64,000 nt of DNA, from the NCBI RefSeq assembly GCF_004358185.1, contig NZ_SMUV01000071.1, forward strand, positions 186,001 through 250,000, in the 5' to 3' direction. The notes under the pieces were generated by a model. It was not told the origin of the DNA. It did no database searches and saw only the letters and a list, made by a program, of their open reading frames with translations. Both the position numbers and the translations under genes were made by a program. The first letter of the stretch is position 1, and every line of letters starts with the position of its first letter. Shown one piece after another: positions 15,790 to 25,431 of this stretch. This stretch comes from Antarcticimicrobium luteum (GTDB lineage Bacteria; Pseudomonadota; Alphaproteobacteria; Rhodobacterales; Rhodobacteraceae).

Positions 15790-17565
15790 ATGAAAATGAC
15801 CACCGAAGAAGCCTTTGTGAAAGTGCTGCAGCAGCATGGGATCGAACATGCCTTCGGCATCATCGGCTCGGCCTTCATGCCGATTTCCGATCTGTTTCCC
15901 AAGGCCGGGATCGCCTTCTGGGACTGCGCGCACGAGGGCTCCGGCGGCATGATGGCCGACGGCTATACCCGCGCCACCGGCAAGATGAGCATGATGATCG
16001 CCCAGAACGGCCCGGGCATCACCAATTTCGTCACCGCCGTGAAAACCGCCTATTGGAACCACTCGCCGCTGCTGCTGGTCACGCCGCAGGCCGCCAACAG
16101 GACCATGGGTCAGGGCGGCTTTCAGGAGGTCGAGCAGATGGCCGCCTTCAAGGACATGGTCGCCTATCAGGAAGAGGTGCGCGATCCCACCCGCGTGGCC
16201 GAGGTGTTGAACCGGGTGATCATCCAGGCCAAGCGCGCCAGCGCGCCGGCTCAGATCAACATGCCGCGCGACTTCTGGACCAAGGTTATCGACATCGAGC
16301 TGCCCGAGATTGTCGAGTTCGAGCGCCCCGCCGGTGGCGAGGCCGCGCTGGATGAGGCGGCGGCGCTGCTCTCCGGGGCGAAATTCCCGGTGATCCTGAA
16401 CGGCGCCGGCGTGGTGCTGGGAGGTGCGATCCCGGCCTCGATGGCGCTGGCCGAACGGCTCGATGCGCCGGTCTGCGTGGGCTATCAGCACAACGACGCC
16501 TTCCCCGGCTCGCATCCGCTGTTCGCCGGGCCGCTGGGCTATAACGGCTCGAAGGCGGGGATGGAGCTGATCGCCAAGGCCGATGTGGTGCTGTGCCTCG
16601 GCACCCGTCTGAACCCGTTCTCGACCCTGCCCGGCTACGGCATCGATTACTGGCCGCAGCAGGCCAAGATCATCCAGGTCGACATCAACCCCGACCGGAT
16701 CGGGCTGACCAAGAAAGTGACCGTGGGCATCGTCGGCGACGCCAAGCAGGTGGCGGGGTCGCTGCTCGACAAGCTGTCCGGCAGCGCCGGCGACGAGGGC
16801 CGCGAGGCGCGCAAGGCGATGATCGCGCAGACCAAATCCGCCTGGGCGCAGCAGCTGGCCTCGATGGATCACGAGGACGACGATCCCGGCACGACATGGA
16901 ACCAGCGCGCCCGCGACGACAAGCCCGACTGGATGTCCCCCCGCATGGCCTGGCGCGCGATCCAGAGCGCGCTGCCGCGCGAGGCGATCATCAGCTCCGA
17001 CATCGGCAACAACTGCGCCATCGGCAACGCCTATCCGTCGTTCGAGGCGGGGCGGAAATACCTCGCACCCGGCCTGTTCGGCCCCTGCGGCTACGGGTTG
17101 CCCTCGATCGTCGGGGCCAAGATCGGCTGCCCGGATGTGCCGGTTGTCGGCTTCTCCGGCGACGGCGCCTTTGGCATCGCGGTGACGGAACTCACCGCCA
17201 TCGGGCGGGGCGAATGGCCGGCGATCACGCAAGTTGTCTTCCGCAACTATCAATGGGGCGCGGAAAAGCGGAACTCGACCCTGTGGTATGACGACAACTT
17301 CGTCGGCACCGAGCTGGACACCCAGGTCTCCTATGCCGGCATCGCCAACGCCTGCGGGCTGCAGGGCGTGATCGCGCGCACCATGGAGGAGCTTTCGGCG
17401 GCGCTGAAACAGGCGATCACCGACCAGATGGAGCAAGGCAAGACGACGCTGATCGAGGCGCTGATCAACCAGGAACTGGGCGAGCCGTTCCGCCGCGACG
17501 CGATGACCAAGCCGGTTGAGGTTGCCGGGATCAATGCCGCCGACATGCGGCCGCAGCAGGTCTGA
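15790..17565 (+). CDS. xsc: sulfoacetaldehyde acetyltransferase
   Basis: ThDP-dependent enzyme converting sulfoacetaldehyde plus phosphate to acetyl phosphate and sulfite, the desulfonation step. 591 residues with the three ThDP-family domains: the pyrimidine-binding domain with the conserved Glu (CAHEGSGGMMADGY), a central Rossmann-like domain, and the pyrophosphate domain starting GDGAFGIA with NYQWGAEKRN at its end. The start at 15790 follows GGAG. It is preceded by TauR-like repeats and faces pta tail to tail, with twin palindromes between them. Confidence 0.97.
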   Translation: MKMTTEEAFVKVLQQHGIEHAFGIIGSAFMPISDLFPKAGIAFWDCAHEGSGGMMADGYTRATGKMSMMIAQNGPGITNFVTAVKTAYWNHSPLLLVTPQAANRTMGQGGFQEVEQMAAFKDMVAYQEEVRDPTRVAEVLNRVIIQAKRASAPAQINMPRDFWTKVIDIELPEIVEFERPAGGEAALDEAAALLSGAKFPVILNGAGVVLGGAIPASMALAERLDAPVCVGYQHNDAFPGSHPLFAGPLGYNGSKAGMELIAKADVVLCLGTRLNPFSTLPGYGIDYWPQQAKIIQVDINPDRIGLTKKVTVGIVGDAKQVAGSLLDKLSGSAGDEGREARKAMIAQTKSAWAQQLASMDHEDDDPGTTWNQRARDDKPDWMSPRMAWRAIQSALPREAIISSDIGNNCAIGNAYPSFEAGRKYLAPGLFGPCGYGLPSIVGAKIGCPDVPVVGFSGDGAFGIAVTELTAIGRGEWPAITQVVFRNYQWGAEKRNSTLWYDDNFVGTELDTQVSYAGIANACGLQGVIARTMEELSAALKQAITDQMEQGKTTLIEALINQELGEPFRRDAMTKPVEVAGINAADMRPQQV

Positions 17566-17595
17566 TCGAAGAAGTCAGAGGGGGCCGTTGGCCGC

Positions 17596-17639
17596 AAATT
17601 CCTTCGAAGGAATTTATGCGGAATTTTCGAAAATTCCGC
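17596..17639. terminator. twin palindromes between xsc and pta
   Basis: Two perfect palindromes lie side by side: 17596-17615 (arms AAATTCCTTC, 20 bp) and 17618-17639 (arms GCGGAATTTTC, 22 bp, with T- and A-runs). They sit between convergent genes and fit a bidirectional transcription terminator. They stand out as AT-rich against their surroundings. Confidence 0.75.
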
Positions 17640-17643
17640 CCCC

Positions 17644-18498
17644 TCAGGCCAGCGCCAGCGTCACCACGGTGGCGGCCACGATATCCTCGACCGTCGCCCC
17701 GCGGCTCAGATCGCAGACGGGGCGGCGGAACCCCTGCAGGATCGGCCCCAGCGCCTGCGCGCCAGCCAGTTCCTGCGCCAGTTTGTAAGCGATATTGCCC
17801 GCATCCAGATCGGGGAAGACAAGAACATTGGCATCGCCCTGCCCCAGCCCCTTGGCCTCGGCCACCCGTGGATTGAGCGCCGCGTCCCCCTGCAGCGGAC
17901 CGGTGAAGCCGGTGGCCTCGGCCGCCGCGCGCACCTTGTCGACGCTGGGGCCAACGCCGCTGGAGCCGGTGGAGAAGGACAGCAGCGCCACCGGCGCCGC
18001 GCCCAGCAACGCGGCGCCGGTGGCCGCCGAGGCGCGGGCGATGTCGGCCAGTTGCGCCGCGTCCGGGTCCACGTTCAGCCCACAATCGGCAAAGATCAAT
18101 TCGCGCCCGTCGGGGAACCGCATCAGGAAAAACGACGATGCTGTCGACACCCCCTCTGCCGGACCGATGGCGATGCTGGCCGCCTCGATCACCTTTTTTG
18201 TGGGGGTGACGGCACCGGCGACCATCGCGTCGGCCTCGCCAGCCGCGACCATGGCGGCGGCGCGGATCAGCGGGCGACCCAGCATCCGCCGCGCCAACGC
18301 CTCTTTCACGCCGCGCGCTTCAACCAGAATATCGATCTGCGCCTCCGTTATATCGGAGACCGGCACCGGCTCCGCCAGCCCCTCTTCGCGCAGCCGCTGC
18401 GCCGCCGCGTCGATGCGGGTGTCCTGCCCCATTTCGGGGAACACCACCCGGGCCCGTCGCGCGCGGGCCGTCTCAAACGCCTTGTCCAGAGCCGACAT
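17644..18498 (-). CDS. pta: phosphate acetyltransferase (compact form)
   Basis: Converts acetyl phosphate from Xsc to acetyl-CoA. 284 residues. Family motifs are clear: [67 protein letters not shown] and [19 protein letters not shown] at the end. The usual catalytic domain is about 325-335 residues; the missing stretch lies between the first Rossmann-like unit and MVAGAV. The start at 18498 follows GGGAGG; the longer in-frame reading has no support. It is divergent from the citrate-synthase-family gene with only 33 bases between them. Confidence 0.93.
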   Translation of the reverse strand: MSALDKAFETARARRARVVFPEMGQDTRIDAAAQRLREEGLAEPVPVSDITEAQIDILVEARGVKEALARRMLGRPLIRAAAMVAAGEADAMVAGAVTPTKKVIEAASIAIGPAEGVSTASSFFLMRFPDGRELIFADCGLNVDPDAAQLADIARASAATGAALLGAAPVALLSFSTGSSGVGPSVDKVRAAAEATGFTGPLQGDAALNPRVAEAKGLGQGDANVLVFPDLDAGNIAYKLAQELAGAQALGPILQGFRRPVCDLSRGATVEDIVAATVVTLALA

Positions 18499-18531
18499 TC
18501 CACCCTCCCTTTCGATCCGAAGGAGCCAGTC

Positions 18532-19665
18532 ATGAGCGAGAACGTCAAGATCAACCGGGGCCTCAAGGGCGTCTATTTCGAACGCTGCGGCGTCAGCGAC
18601 ATCGACGGCGCCAGGGGCGAGCTGAGCTATCGCGGCTATTCGATCCACGACCTGGCGACCAGATCGAGTTTCGAAGAGGTCTGCTATCTGCTGATCTTCG
18701 GGGAATTGCCGACGACGGAAGAACTGGCCGCATTCGACGCCAGGCTGAAGGCCGCGCGCGTGCTGCCCGATGCGGTCTATGACATCATCGCGGCGTGCGG
18801 GGCGGGGCATCCGATGGACGTGCTGCGCACCGCCGTGTCGGCGCTGGCCGCGCTGGAGCCCGCCGCGCGCGAGGTGGGCGAAGAGGCGTTTATCGAGAAC
18901 GGCATCCGCCTGACCAGCCAGGTGCCGATGATCATTGCCGCCCATGAGGCGATCCGCAACGGGCGCGACCCGGTTGCCGCTGACGACAGCCTCGGCCATG
19001 CCGCCAACTGGCTGTGGATGCTGAAAGGCAAAAAGCCGTCAGAGGATGCCGCCCGGCTGGCCGATGTGGATTTCATCCTGCATGCCGAACATGGCGCCAA
19101 CGCCTCCAGCTTCGCCGCCCGGGTGACCATCGGCACCGAGACCAACCTGCACGGCGGCATTGTCACCGCGCTGTCCACTCTCGCCGGCCCGGCCCATGGC
19201 GGCGCGGCCGAGGACGTAATGAAGATGGTGCATGAGATCGGCAAGCCGGAAAATGCGGCGGCCTACGTCAAGGCCAAGCGCGCGGCGAAAGAGGCCGTCA
19301 CCGGCTTTGGCCACCGGGTCTATCGCAAGGAGGATCCGCGGGCGCGGCACATGCGGGAAGGCGTGCGCAAACTGGGCGAGGAGATGGGCGCGCCGGAGTG
19401 GTACGAGATCCTGCAGGCGGTGGTCGAGGCGATGAAACCCTATGCCCGCCACGGGCTGAACGTGAACGTCGATTTCTATTCCGGCGTGATCTACCAGCTG
19501 CACGGCATCCCGATGGACCTCTATGTGCCGATCTTCGCCATCGGGCGGATGCCCGGCTGGGTCATCCAGTGCATCGAACAGCAGCGCGGCAACATCCTGA
19601 TCCGCCCGCTCACCCTCTATAACGGGCCGGAGCCGCGCGCCTATCTGCCCATCGCGGCACGGTGA
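18532..19665 (+). CDS. citrate/2-methylcitrate synthase family protein
   Basis: 377 residues, the short citrate-synthase type. Catalytic elements are visible: [32 protein letters not shown] and the aspartate in [10 protein letters not shown]. It condenses an acyl-CoA (acetyl- or propionyl-CoA) with oxaloacetate; which one cannot be decided here. It follows AAGGAG at 18532. Placement between pta and soeABC suggests a link to acetyl-CoA made from taurine, but no other methylcitrate-cycle gene is nearby. Confidence 0.88.
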   Translation: MSENVKINRGLKGVYFERCGVSDIDGARGELSYRGYSIHDLATRSSFEEVCYLLIFGELPTTEELAAFDARLKAARVLPDAVYDIIAACGAGHPMDVLRTAVSALAALEPAAREVGEEAFIENGIRLTSQVPMIIAAHEAIRNGRDPVAADDSLGHAANWLWMLKGKKPSEDAARLADVDFILHAEHGANASSFAARVTIGTETNLHGGIVTALSTLAGPAHGGAAEDVMKMVHEIGKPENAAAYVKAKRAAKEAVTGFGHRVYRKEDPRARHMREGVRKLGEEMGAPEWYEILQAVVEAMKPYARHGLNVNVDFYSGVIYQLHGIPMDLYVPIFAIGRMPGWVIQCIEQQRGNILIRPLTLYNGPEPRAYLPIAAR

Positions 19666-19786
19666 CGCCGGTCCGGAAACTGGCCAATCTCAAGGACAGG
19701 GTTTCGCGTTTCCGCAGCAATTCGGAAAATCGTCGCAAGGCCCGGCAATCTGCTCTAGCGTTCCGGGAAAACGGGGAAGACGAGAC

Positions 19787-22615
19787 ATGAGCCACCGCCA
19801 GCCGGATCTGGAGCTTTCGCCGAAGGTCTCGGACGAGGTCCGCAAGACCACCTGCTACATGTGCGCCTGCCGCTGTGGCATCAACGTGCATATGAAGGCC
19901 GGCCCGGACGGAAAAGAACAGGTCGCCTATATCGAGGGCAACCGCGATCATCCGGTGAACAAGGGGGTACTCTGCGCCAAAGGTTCGGCCGGGATCATGC
20001 AGGTCAACTCGCCGTCACGCCTGCGCGCACCGCTCAAACGGGTGGGGCCGCGCGGATCGGGCGCGTTCGAGGAAATCAGCTGGGAGGAGGCGCTGGAGAT
20101 CGCCACCGGCTGGCTGAAACCGCTGCGCGACGAGGCGCCGGAAAAGCTGGCCTTCTTCACCGGGCGGGATCAATCGCAAAGCTTCACCGGCTGGTGGGCG
20201 CAACAGTACGGCACCCCCAACTATGCCGCCCACGGCGGCTTCTGCTCGGTCAACATGGCCACCGCCGGCATCTACACCATGGGCGGCGCGTTCTGGGAAT
20301 TCGGCCAGCCGGACTGGGATCATACCAAGCTTTTCATCCTGTTCGGCGTGGCCGAGGACCATGACAGCAACCCGATCAAGATGGGGATCGGCAGGATCAA
20401 GGCGCGCGGCGCGCGGGTGATCGGGGTGAACCCGGTGCGCACCGGCTACAACGCGGTGGCCGACGACTGGGTGGGGATCACGCCGGGCACCGATGGCCTC
20501 CTGATCCTGTCGCTGATCCATGTGCTGATGAAGTCGGGCAAGATCGACCTTGATTACCTCGCCCGCTATACCAACGCGCCCTGCCTGGTGGCGCAGGCGC
20601 CGGGCACGGATCAGGACGGGCTGCTGCTGCGCGACGGGGACGGCAAACCGTTGGTGATCGACCGGGCGAGCGGCACGCTGACCCCTTTCGACCAGCCGGG
20701 TGCGCGGCCCGATCTCTCGGCCACGCATGAACAGGACGGCGTGACCTATCGCCCGGTGCTGCACCTGATGGCGGAGCGATACCTGTCGGACGAGTACGCC
20801 CCCGAGGTGGTGGCGGAACGCTGCGGCATCCCGGCGCAGAAAATCCGCGCGGTGGCCGCCGAGATCGCCCGCGTCGCCTTTGACGAGGCCATCGAGCTGG
20901 ACCGCGAATGGACCGATTTCCGCGGCGAGAAACACGCCAGGATGATCGGGCGGCCGGTCAGTTTCCATGCCATGCGCGGGATTTCAGCCCATGCCAACGG
21001 GTTTCAGACGGCCCGCGCGCTGCATGTGTTGCAGATCCTGCTGGGCACGGTCGAGGTGCCCGGCGGCTTTCGCTTCAAACCGCCCTATCCGAAGCCCTCG
21101 GAGATCCACCCCAAGCCGCATTGCAAGGCGACCCCCGGCGCGCCGCTCGACGGGCCGCACCTGGGCTTTGTCCAAGGCCCGGAGGATCTGGCGCTAAAGC
21201 CGGACGGCAGCCCCGCGCGGATCGACAAGGCCTTTACCTGGGACAACCCGATGAGCGCCCATGGCCTCATGCATATGGTGATCTCCAATGCGCATGCGGG
21301 CGATCCCTACAAGATCGACACGCTGTTCATGTACATGGCGAACATGGCGTGGAACTCCTCCATGAACACCAAGGGTGTGATGGAGATGCTGACTGACACC
21401 GACGAGAGCGGCGAGTATGTGATCCCGCGCATCATCTATTCGGATGCCTATAGTTCCGAGATGGTGGCCTATGCCGATCTGGTGCTGCCCGACACCACCT
21501 ATCTGGAGCGGCACGACTGCATTTCCCTGCTCGACCGGCCGATCTGCGAGGCGGATGCGGCGGCGGATGCGATCCGCTGGCCGGTGGTGGAGCCGGATCG
21601 CGACGTGCGCGGGTTTCAGTCGGTGCTGATCGACCTCGGCGTGCGGCTGGGCCTGCCGGGCTTGGTCGACGCGGACGGCAAGGCGATCTACGCCGATTAC
21701 GCCGATTACATCGTCAACCACCAGCGCAAGCCGGGGATCGGCCCGCTGGCCGGTTGGCGCGGTGACGGAACAGGGGCCGGGCGAGGCGTACCGAACCCGG
21801 GGCAGCTCGATCGCTATATCGAGAACGGCGGGTTCTTCGTCAGCCATATCCCCGAGGAGGCTGCCTATTACAAACCCTGGAACGCGGCCTATCAGGACTG
21901 GGCGGTGGGGATGGGCCTTTATGACAGCCCGCAGCCCTATCTGTTCCAGCTTTACGTCGAACCGCTGCGCCGGTTCCAATTGGCCGCCGAGGGGCATGGC
22001 GAGCGGCAACCGCCGGAGCACCTGCGCGCGCGGATCAAGGCCACGATGGACCCGCTGCCGATCTGGTACGAGACCGACCAACAGGGCAACGAGGGCTATA
22101 CCGTCAACGCGCTGACCCAGCGGCCGATGGCGATGTATCATAGCTGGGGCAGCCAAAACGCCTGGCTGCGGCAATTGCACGGGCACAACCCGCTTTATGT
22201 CCCGACGAAATTGATGCGGGACCACGGGCTGCGCGACGGCGACTGGGTGCGGGTTTCCTCGCCGCATGGGCAAATCACCGTTCCGGTGATGGAGATGGCG
22301 GCGCTGAACGACAACACCGTCTGGACCTGGAACGCCATCGGCAAACGCAAGGGCGCCTGGGCCCTGGAGCCGGACGCGTCGGAGGCGACCAGGGGCTTCC
22401 TGCTCAACCATCTGATCCATGAGTTGCTGCCGCCCCGGGGCGACGGGCTGCGCTGGGCCAATTCCGATCCGATCACCGGCCAGGCGGCCTGGTTCGACCT
22501 GAAGGTGAAGATCGAGAAAGTGGCGCCGCCGGCGGAAAGCCAGCCAGCATTTGCGCCGATTGCATCGCCGGTGCGCACCGGGCCGGATGTCCTGAAATGG
22601 AAGGTTGGAAAATGA
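19787..22615 (+). CDS. soeA: SoeA-type sulfite dehydrogenase, molybdopterin subunit
   Basis: Mo-bis-MGD oxidoreductase of the DMSO-reductase superfamily, 942 residues. One N-terminal [4Fe-4S] site uses C23, C26, C30 and C63 (CYMCACRC...VLCAKG). Cys153 in GGFCSVN is the likely Mo ligand. There is no Tat signal, so it works in the cytoplasm, as SoeA does. With SoeB and SoeC next door and xsc, the sulfite source, close by, the role is oxidation of cytoplasmic sulfite to sulfate with electrons going to quinone. Thiosulfate or polysulfide reductase is the alternative, but the taurine setting favours sulfite. Confidence 0.88.
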   Translation: MSHRQPDLELSPKVSDEVRKTTCYMCACRCGINVHMKAGPDGKEQVAYIEGNRDHPVNKGVLCAKGSAGIMQVNSPSRLRAPLKRVGPRGSGAFEEISWEEALEIATGWLKPLRDEAPEKLAFFTGRDQSQSFTGWWAQQYGTPNYAAHGGFCSVNMATAGIYTMGGAFWEFGQPDWDHTKLFILFGVAEDHDSNPIKMGIGRIKARGARVIGVNPVRTGYNAVADDWVGITPGTDGLLILSLIHVLMKSGKIDLDYLARYTNAPCLVAQAPGTDQDGLLLRDGDGKPLVIDRASGTLTPFDQPGARPDLSATHEQDGVTYRPVLHLMAERYLSDEYAPEVVAERCGIPAQKIRAVAAEIARVAFDEAIELDREWTDFRGEKHARMIGRPVSFHAMRGISAHANGFQTARALHVLQILLGTVEVPGGFRFKPPYPKPSEIHPKPHCKATPGAPLDGPHLGFVQGPEDLALKPDGSPARIDKAFTWDNPMSAHGLMHMVISNAHAGDPYKIDTLFMYMANMAWNSSMNTKGVMEMLTDTDESGEYVIPRIIYSDAYSSEMVAYADLVLPDTTYLERHDCISLLDRPICEADAAADAIRWPVVEPDRDVRGFQSVLIDLGVRLGLPGLVDADGKAIYADYADYIVNHQRKPGIGPLAGWRGDGTGAGRGVPNPGQLDRYIENGGFFVSHIPEEAAYYKPWNAAYQDWAVGMGLYDSPQPYLFQLYVEPLRRFQLAAEGHGERQPPEHLRARIKATMDPLPIWYETDQQGNEGYTVNALTQRPMAMYHSWGSQNAWLRQLHGHNPLYVPTKLMRDHGLRDGDWVRVSSPHGQITVPVMEMAALNDNTVWTWNAIGKRKGAWALEPDASEATRGFLLNHLIHELLPPRGDGLRWANSDPITGQAAWFDLKVKIEKVAPPAESQPAFAPIASPVRTGPDVLKWKVGK

Positions 22616-22632
22616 CTGCCATCCTCCTCTCA

Positions 22633-22667
22633 CCGGAAATATCCCGGGGTCCGGGGCAGCGCCCCGG
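22633..22667 (+). repeat. dispersed intergenic repeat, copy B, with hairpin
   Basis: CCGGAAATATCCCGGGG (22633-22649) followed by a 7-bp hairpin CCGGGGC/GCCCCGG (22651-22657, 22661-22667). It lies in the 87-base gap between soeA and soeB and is identical over 17 bases to copy C (reverse strand, 24360-24376). Confidence 0.7.
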
Positions 22668-22702
22668 TCCCGTCGACGCACCCAGCGCCAAGGGCTGACC
22701 GA

Positions 22703-23458
22703 ATGACCCAACTTCCCACCGAAACCGACCGCAAGATGGGTCTGGTGATCGATCTGGACACCTGCGTCGGCTGCCATGCCTGCGTGATCTCCTGCAAGGG
22801 CTGGAACACCGAGAATTATGGCGCTCCGCTCAGCGATCAGTCGCCCTATGGCGCCGATCCGTCGGGCACCTTCCTCAACCGTGTGCACTCCTATGAGGTG
22901 CAGCCGGAGGACGGGCTGGCACAACTGGTGCATTTCCCCAAATCCTGCCTGCATTGCGAGGATGCGCCCTGCGTCACCGTCTGCCCCACCGGCGCCAGCT
23001 ACAAGCGGGTGGAGGACGGTATCGTGCTGGTCAACGAAAGCGATTGCATCGGCTGCGGCCTCTGCGCCTGGGCCTGCCCCTATGGCGCGCGGGAGCTCGA
23101 TGCGGCAGAGGGGGTGATGAAGAAATGCACGCTTTGCGTCGACCGGATCTATAACAACAATCTGCCGGAGGAGGACCGGGTGCCCGCCTGCGTGCGCACC
23201 TGCCCGGCCGGCGCGCGGCATTTCGGCGATCTGGGCGATCCGGACAGCGATGTGAGCCGGCTGGTGGATGCGCGCGGCGGCTTCGACCTGATGCCGGAAC
23301 AGGGCACGAAGCCGGTCAACAAGTACCTGCCGCCGCGTCCCAAGGACCGGCTGGAGCAGGCGGGCGCCGCGCCGCTCGCCCCGGTGACGGAGGAACCCGG
23401 CGGCTTCCTCGGCTGGCTCGATCGGGCGCTGGACCGCCTTCCGGGCGGGAGGCACTGA
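22703..23458 (+). CDS. soeB: SoeB-type iron-sulfur subunit
   Basis: Ferredoxin-like electron-transfer subunit of 251 residues with sixteen cysteines in four [4Fe-4S] sets: CVGCHACVISC, CLHCEDAPCVTVC, CIGCGLCAWAC, and CTLC paired with CVRTC. This is the DmsB/NrfC/PsrB pattern. It passes electrons from SoeA to the membrane subunit SoeC. No signal peptide, in agreement with a cytoplasmic complex. It precedes soeC by one base. The C-terminal ~40 residues are low-complexity with an amphipathic end. Confidence 0.9.
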   Translation: MTQLPTETDRKMGLVIDLDTCVGCHACVISCKGWNTENYGAPLSDQSPYGADPSGTFLNRVHSYEVQPEDGLAQLVHFPKSCLHCEDAPCVTVCPTGASYKRVEDGIVLVNESDCIGCGLCAWACPYGARELDAAEGVMKKCTLCVDRIYNNNLPEEDRVPACVRTCPAGARHFGDLGDPDSDVSRLVDARGGFDLMPEQGTKPVNKYLPPRPKDRLEQAGAAPLAPVTEEPGGFLGWLDRALDRLPGGRH

Positions 23459-23459
23459 T

Positions 23460-24329
23460 ATGCATCCCGCGCGCTCGGTCATCCTGTTCACCACGCTCTC
23501 CGGCCTTGGCTTCGGCCTGCTGATCTGGCTGGGCTTCGGCCTGCCTGCCGTCACCGGCTGGGTGGCTTTCGTCTTTTTCGTCCTCGCCTACCTGCTGGCG
23601 GTGGGCGGGCTGATCGCCTCTGCCTTCCACCTCGGCCACCCTGAACGCGGGCTCAAGGCGTTCACTCAGTGGCGTACAAGCTGGCTGAGCCGCGAGGGCT
23701 GGGCCTCGGTCACCACATTGATCGTCATGGCCATCTATGGCGCCGGTCTGGTGTTCCTGGACAGTCGCTGGAGCCTTCTTGGCTGGCTCGGCAGCACGCT
23801 CAGCCTTGGCACCGTCCTGACCACCTCGATGATCTACACCCAGCTCAGATCGGTGCCGCGCTGGCATTCGCGGCTGACACCGGCACTGTTCCTTGTCCTG
23901 TCGCTGGCCGGCGGCGCGCTGCTGGCCGGACAGACCCGCTGGGCCGTACCTTTGCTGATCTTCGCCGGCATCATCCAGATCGCCCACTGGATCCGCGGCG
24001 ACGCGGCGCTGGCACGATCCGGTACGACGATGACCAGCGCCACCGGGCTCAGGGGCGGCGCGGTGCGCGCTTTCGAGCCGCCGCACACCGGCCCCAACTA
24101 CCTGCTGCGCGAAATGGTCTACGTTGTCGGGCGCAAGCACGCGGCCAGGCTGCGGGTGATCGCGCTGCTGCTGATGGTTGCCGTGCCGGTGATCTGCCTG
24201 ATCCTGCCGTTCTCGCACCTGCTGGCGGCGCTGGCGGTACTGAGCCATCTGGCCGGCGTCATGGTCTCGCGCTGGCTGTTCTTTGCCGAGGCCGAGCATG
24301 TGGTGGGGCTGTACTACGGCCAGCGTTGA
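23460..24329 (+). CDS. soeC: SoeC-type membrane anchor subunit
   Basis: DmsC-family membrane anchor of 289 residues with about eight transmembrane segments, starting MHPARSVILFTTLSGLGFGLL. The FHLGHPERGLKAFTQWRTSWLSREG loop between segments 2 and 3 is typical of DmsC proteins. It binds quinone and roots SoeAB at the inner face of the membrane. It starts one base after soeB. It converges on dapA; a stem-loop and a repeat copy lie in the gap. Confidence 0.9.
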   Translation: MHPARSVILFTTLSGLGFGLLIWLGFGLPAVTGWVAFVFFVLAYLLAVGGLIASAFHLGHPERGLKAFTQWRTSWLSREGWASVTTLIVMAIYGAGLVFLDSRWSLLGWLGSTLSLGTVLTTSMIYTQLRSVPRWHSRLTPALFLVLSLAGGALLAGQTRWAVPLLIFAGIIQIAHWIRGDAALARSGTTMTSATGLRGGAVRAFEPPHTGPNYLLREMVYVVGRKHAARLRVIALLLMVAVPVICLILPFSHLLAALAVLSHLAGVMVSRWLFFAEAEHVVGLYYGQR

Positions 24330-24359
24330 GGCGCTGTCGGCGGGAGACGGAGGCGGCGC

Positions 24360-24418
24360 CCCCGGGATATTTCCGGCCGGAAAAAGACCGGAAGGGCGGC
24401 GCCCCGGAGGACGCCGCC
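24360..24418 (-). repeat. dispersed repeat, copy C, and stem-loop in the soeC/dapA gap
   Basis: 24360-24376 read on the minus strand is CCGGAAATATCCCGGGG, identical to copy B. Beside it, GGCGGCG (24395-24401) pairs with CGCCGCC (24412-24418) across a 10-base loop, a possible shared 3' end for the convergent soeC and dapA transcripts. Confidence 0.6.
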
Positions 24419-24428
24419 AAACACGATA

Positions 24429-25301
24429 TCAGAGAAGCCCGGCGTGTTTCATCGCCGCGTCGATCACCGCTTTGGTGCTGTCCTCCAGCCCGGTCAGCGG
24501 CGAGCGGACCTCTTCGCCGCACAGCCCCAGTTTCGACAGCGCGTATTTGGCGCCGACCAGCCCCGGCTCGATAAAGATCGCCTCGTGCAACGGCATCAGC
24601 CTGTCCTGATACTCCAGCGCCAGTGCATAGTCGCCGGCCAGCGTCGCCGCCTGGAATTCGGCGCAAAGCTTCGGCGCCACGTTGGCGGTGACCGAGATGC
24701 AGCCGACACCGCCATGGGCGTTGAAGCCCAACGCGGTGGCATCCTCGCCCGAGAGCTGGATGAACTCCGGCCCGCAGCTCATGCGCTGCTGGCTGACCCG
24801 CTCCAGCTTGCCGGTGGCGTCCTTGACGCCGACGATGCGCGGCAGTTTCGCGAGCTGGCCCATGGTGGCGGGCGTCATGTCGACCACCGAGCGGCCGGGG
24901 ATATTGTAGATGATGATCGGGATATCGGCGCAATCGTGCAGCGCGGTGAAGTGGGCGATCATGCCGCGCTGGGTCGGCTTGTTGTAATAGGGGGTCACGA
25001 CCAGCGCCGCATCGGCGCCGATGCGGGCGGCGAATTCGACAAAGCGAATCGCCTCGACGGTGTTGTTCGACCCGGCGCCGGCGATCACCGGCACGCGCCC
25101 GGCGGCGGCCCTGACCACCTCGGCGATCACGGTTTCGTGCTCTTCATGGGACAGCGTTGGACTCTCGCCCGTGGTGCCCACGGGCACGATCCCGGTAGAG
25201 CCTTCGCCGATCTGCCATTCCACAAGACGTTTGAGCGTATCCAGGTCCAGCTCGCCGTTTCGGAACGGGGTGACGAGGGCCGGCATTGAGCCTTTGAACA
25301 T
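24429..25301 (-). CDS. dapA: 4-hydroxy-tetrahydrodipicolinate synthase
   Basis: Class I aldolase condensing pyruvate with aspartate semialdehyde, first step of the lysine/DAP branch. 290 residues, (beta/alpha)8 barrel. [10 protein letters not shown] binds the pyruvate carboxylate, the tyrosine in IIYNIPGRS is the proton relay, and the Schiff-base lysine is in GVKDATG. Start [13 protein letters not shown] is canonical. It is divergent from the lytic transglycosylase gene across 130 bases. Confidence 0.96.
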   Translation of the reverse strand: MFKGSMPALVTPFRNGELDLDTLKRLVEWQIGEGSTGIVPVGTTGESPTLSHEEHETVIAEVVRAAAGRVPVIAGAGSNNTVEAIRFVEFAARIGADAALVVTPYYNKPTQRGMIAHFTALHDCADIPIIIYNIPGRSVVDMTPATMGQLAKLPRIVGVKDATGKLERVSQQRMSCGPEFIQLSGEDATALGFNAHGGVGCISVTANVAPKLCAEFQAATLAGDYALALEYQDRLMPLHEAIFIEPGLVGAKYALSKLGLCGEEVRSPLTGLEDSTKAVIDAAMKHAGLL

Positions 25302-25431
25302 GGAAACACTCCCTTATACTGCGTCCTGCGCGGGCGGCGCGGTGCCGAACCGGGGCGCCATCCGCGATTGTGTGTTGATCCGGGCAGGCCACGGATTATC
25401 GTCAATGGCTCTAGCCATGGTTAGGTGAGAA

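Noticed and set aside
15766-17436. 556-codon minus-strand reading over xsc
   Set aside because: Composition is typical of an antisense shadow and xsc accounts for the region completely.
21194-23554. 786-codon minus-strand reading over soeA-soeB
   Set aside because: Spans two genes and their gap, with no recognisable domain; a shadow of the coding strand.
19787-24329. Formate dehydrogenase or DMSO reductase for the three-subunit complex
   Set aside because: No Tat signal on the large subunit, the subunit pattern fits SoeABC, and the sulfite-producing Xsc is nearby.
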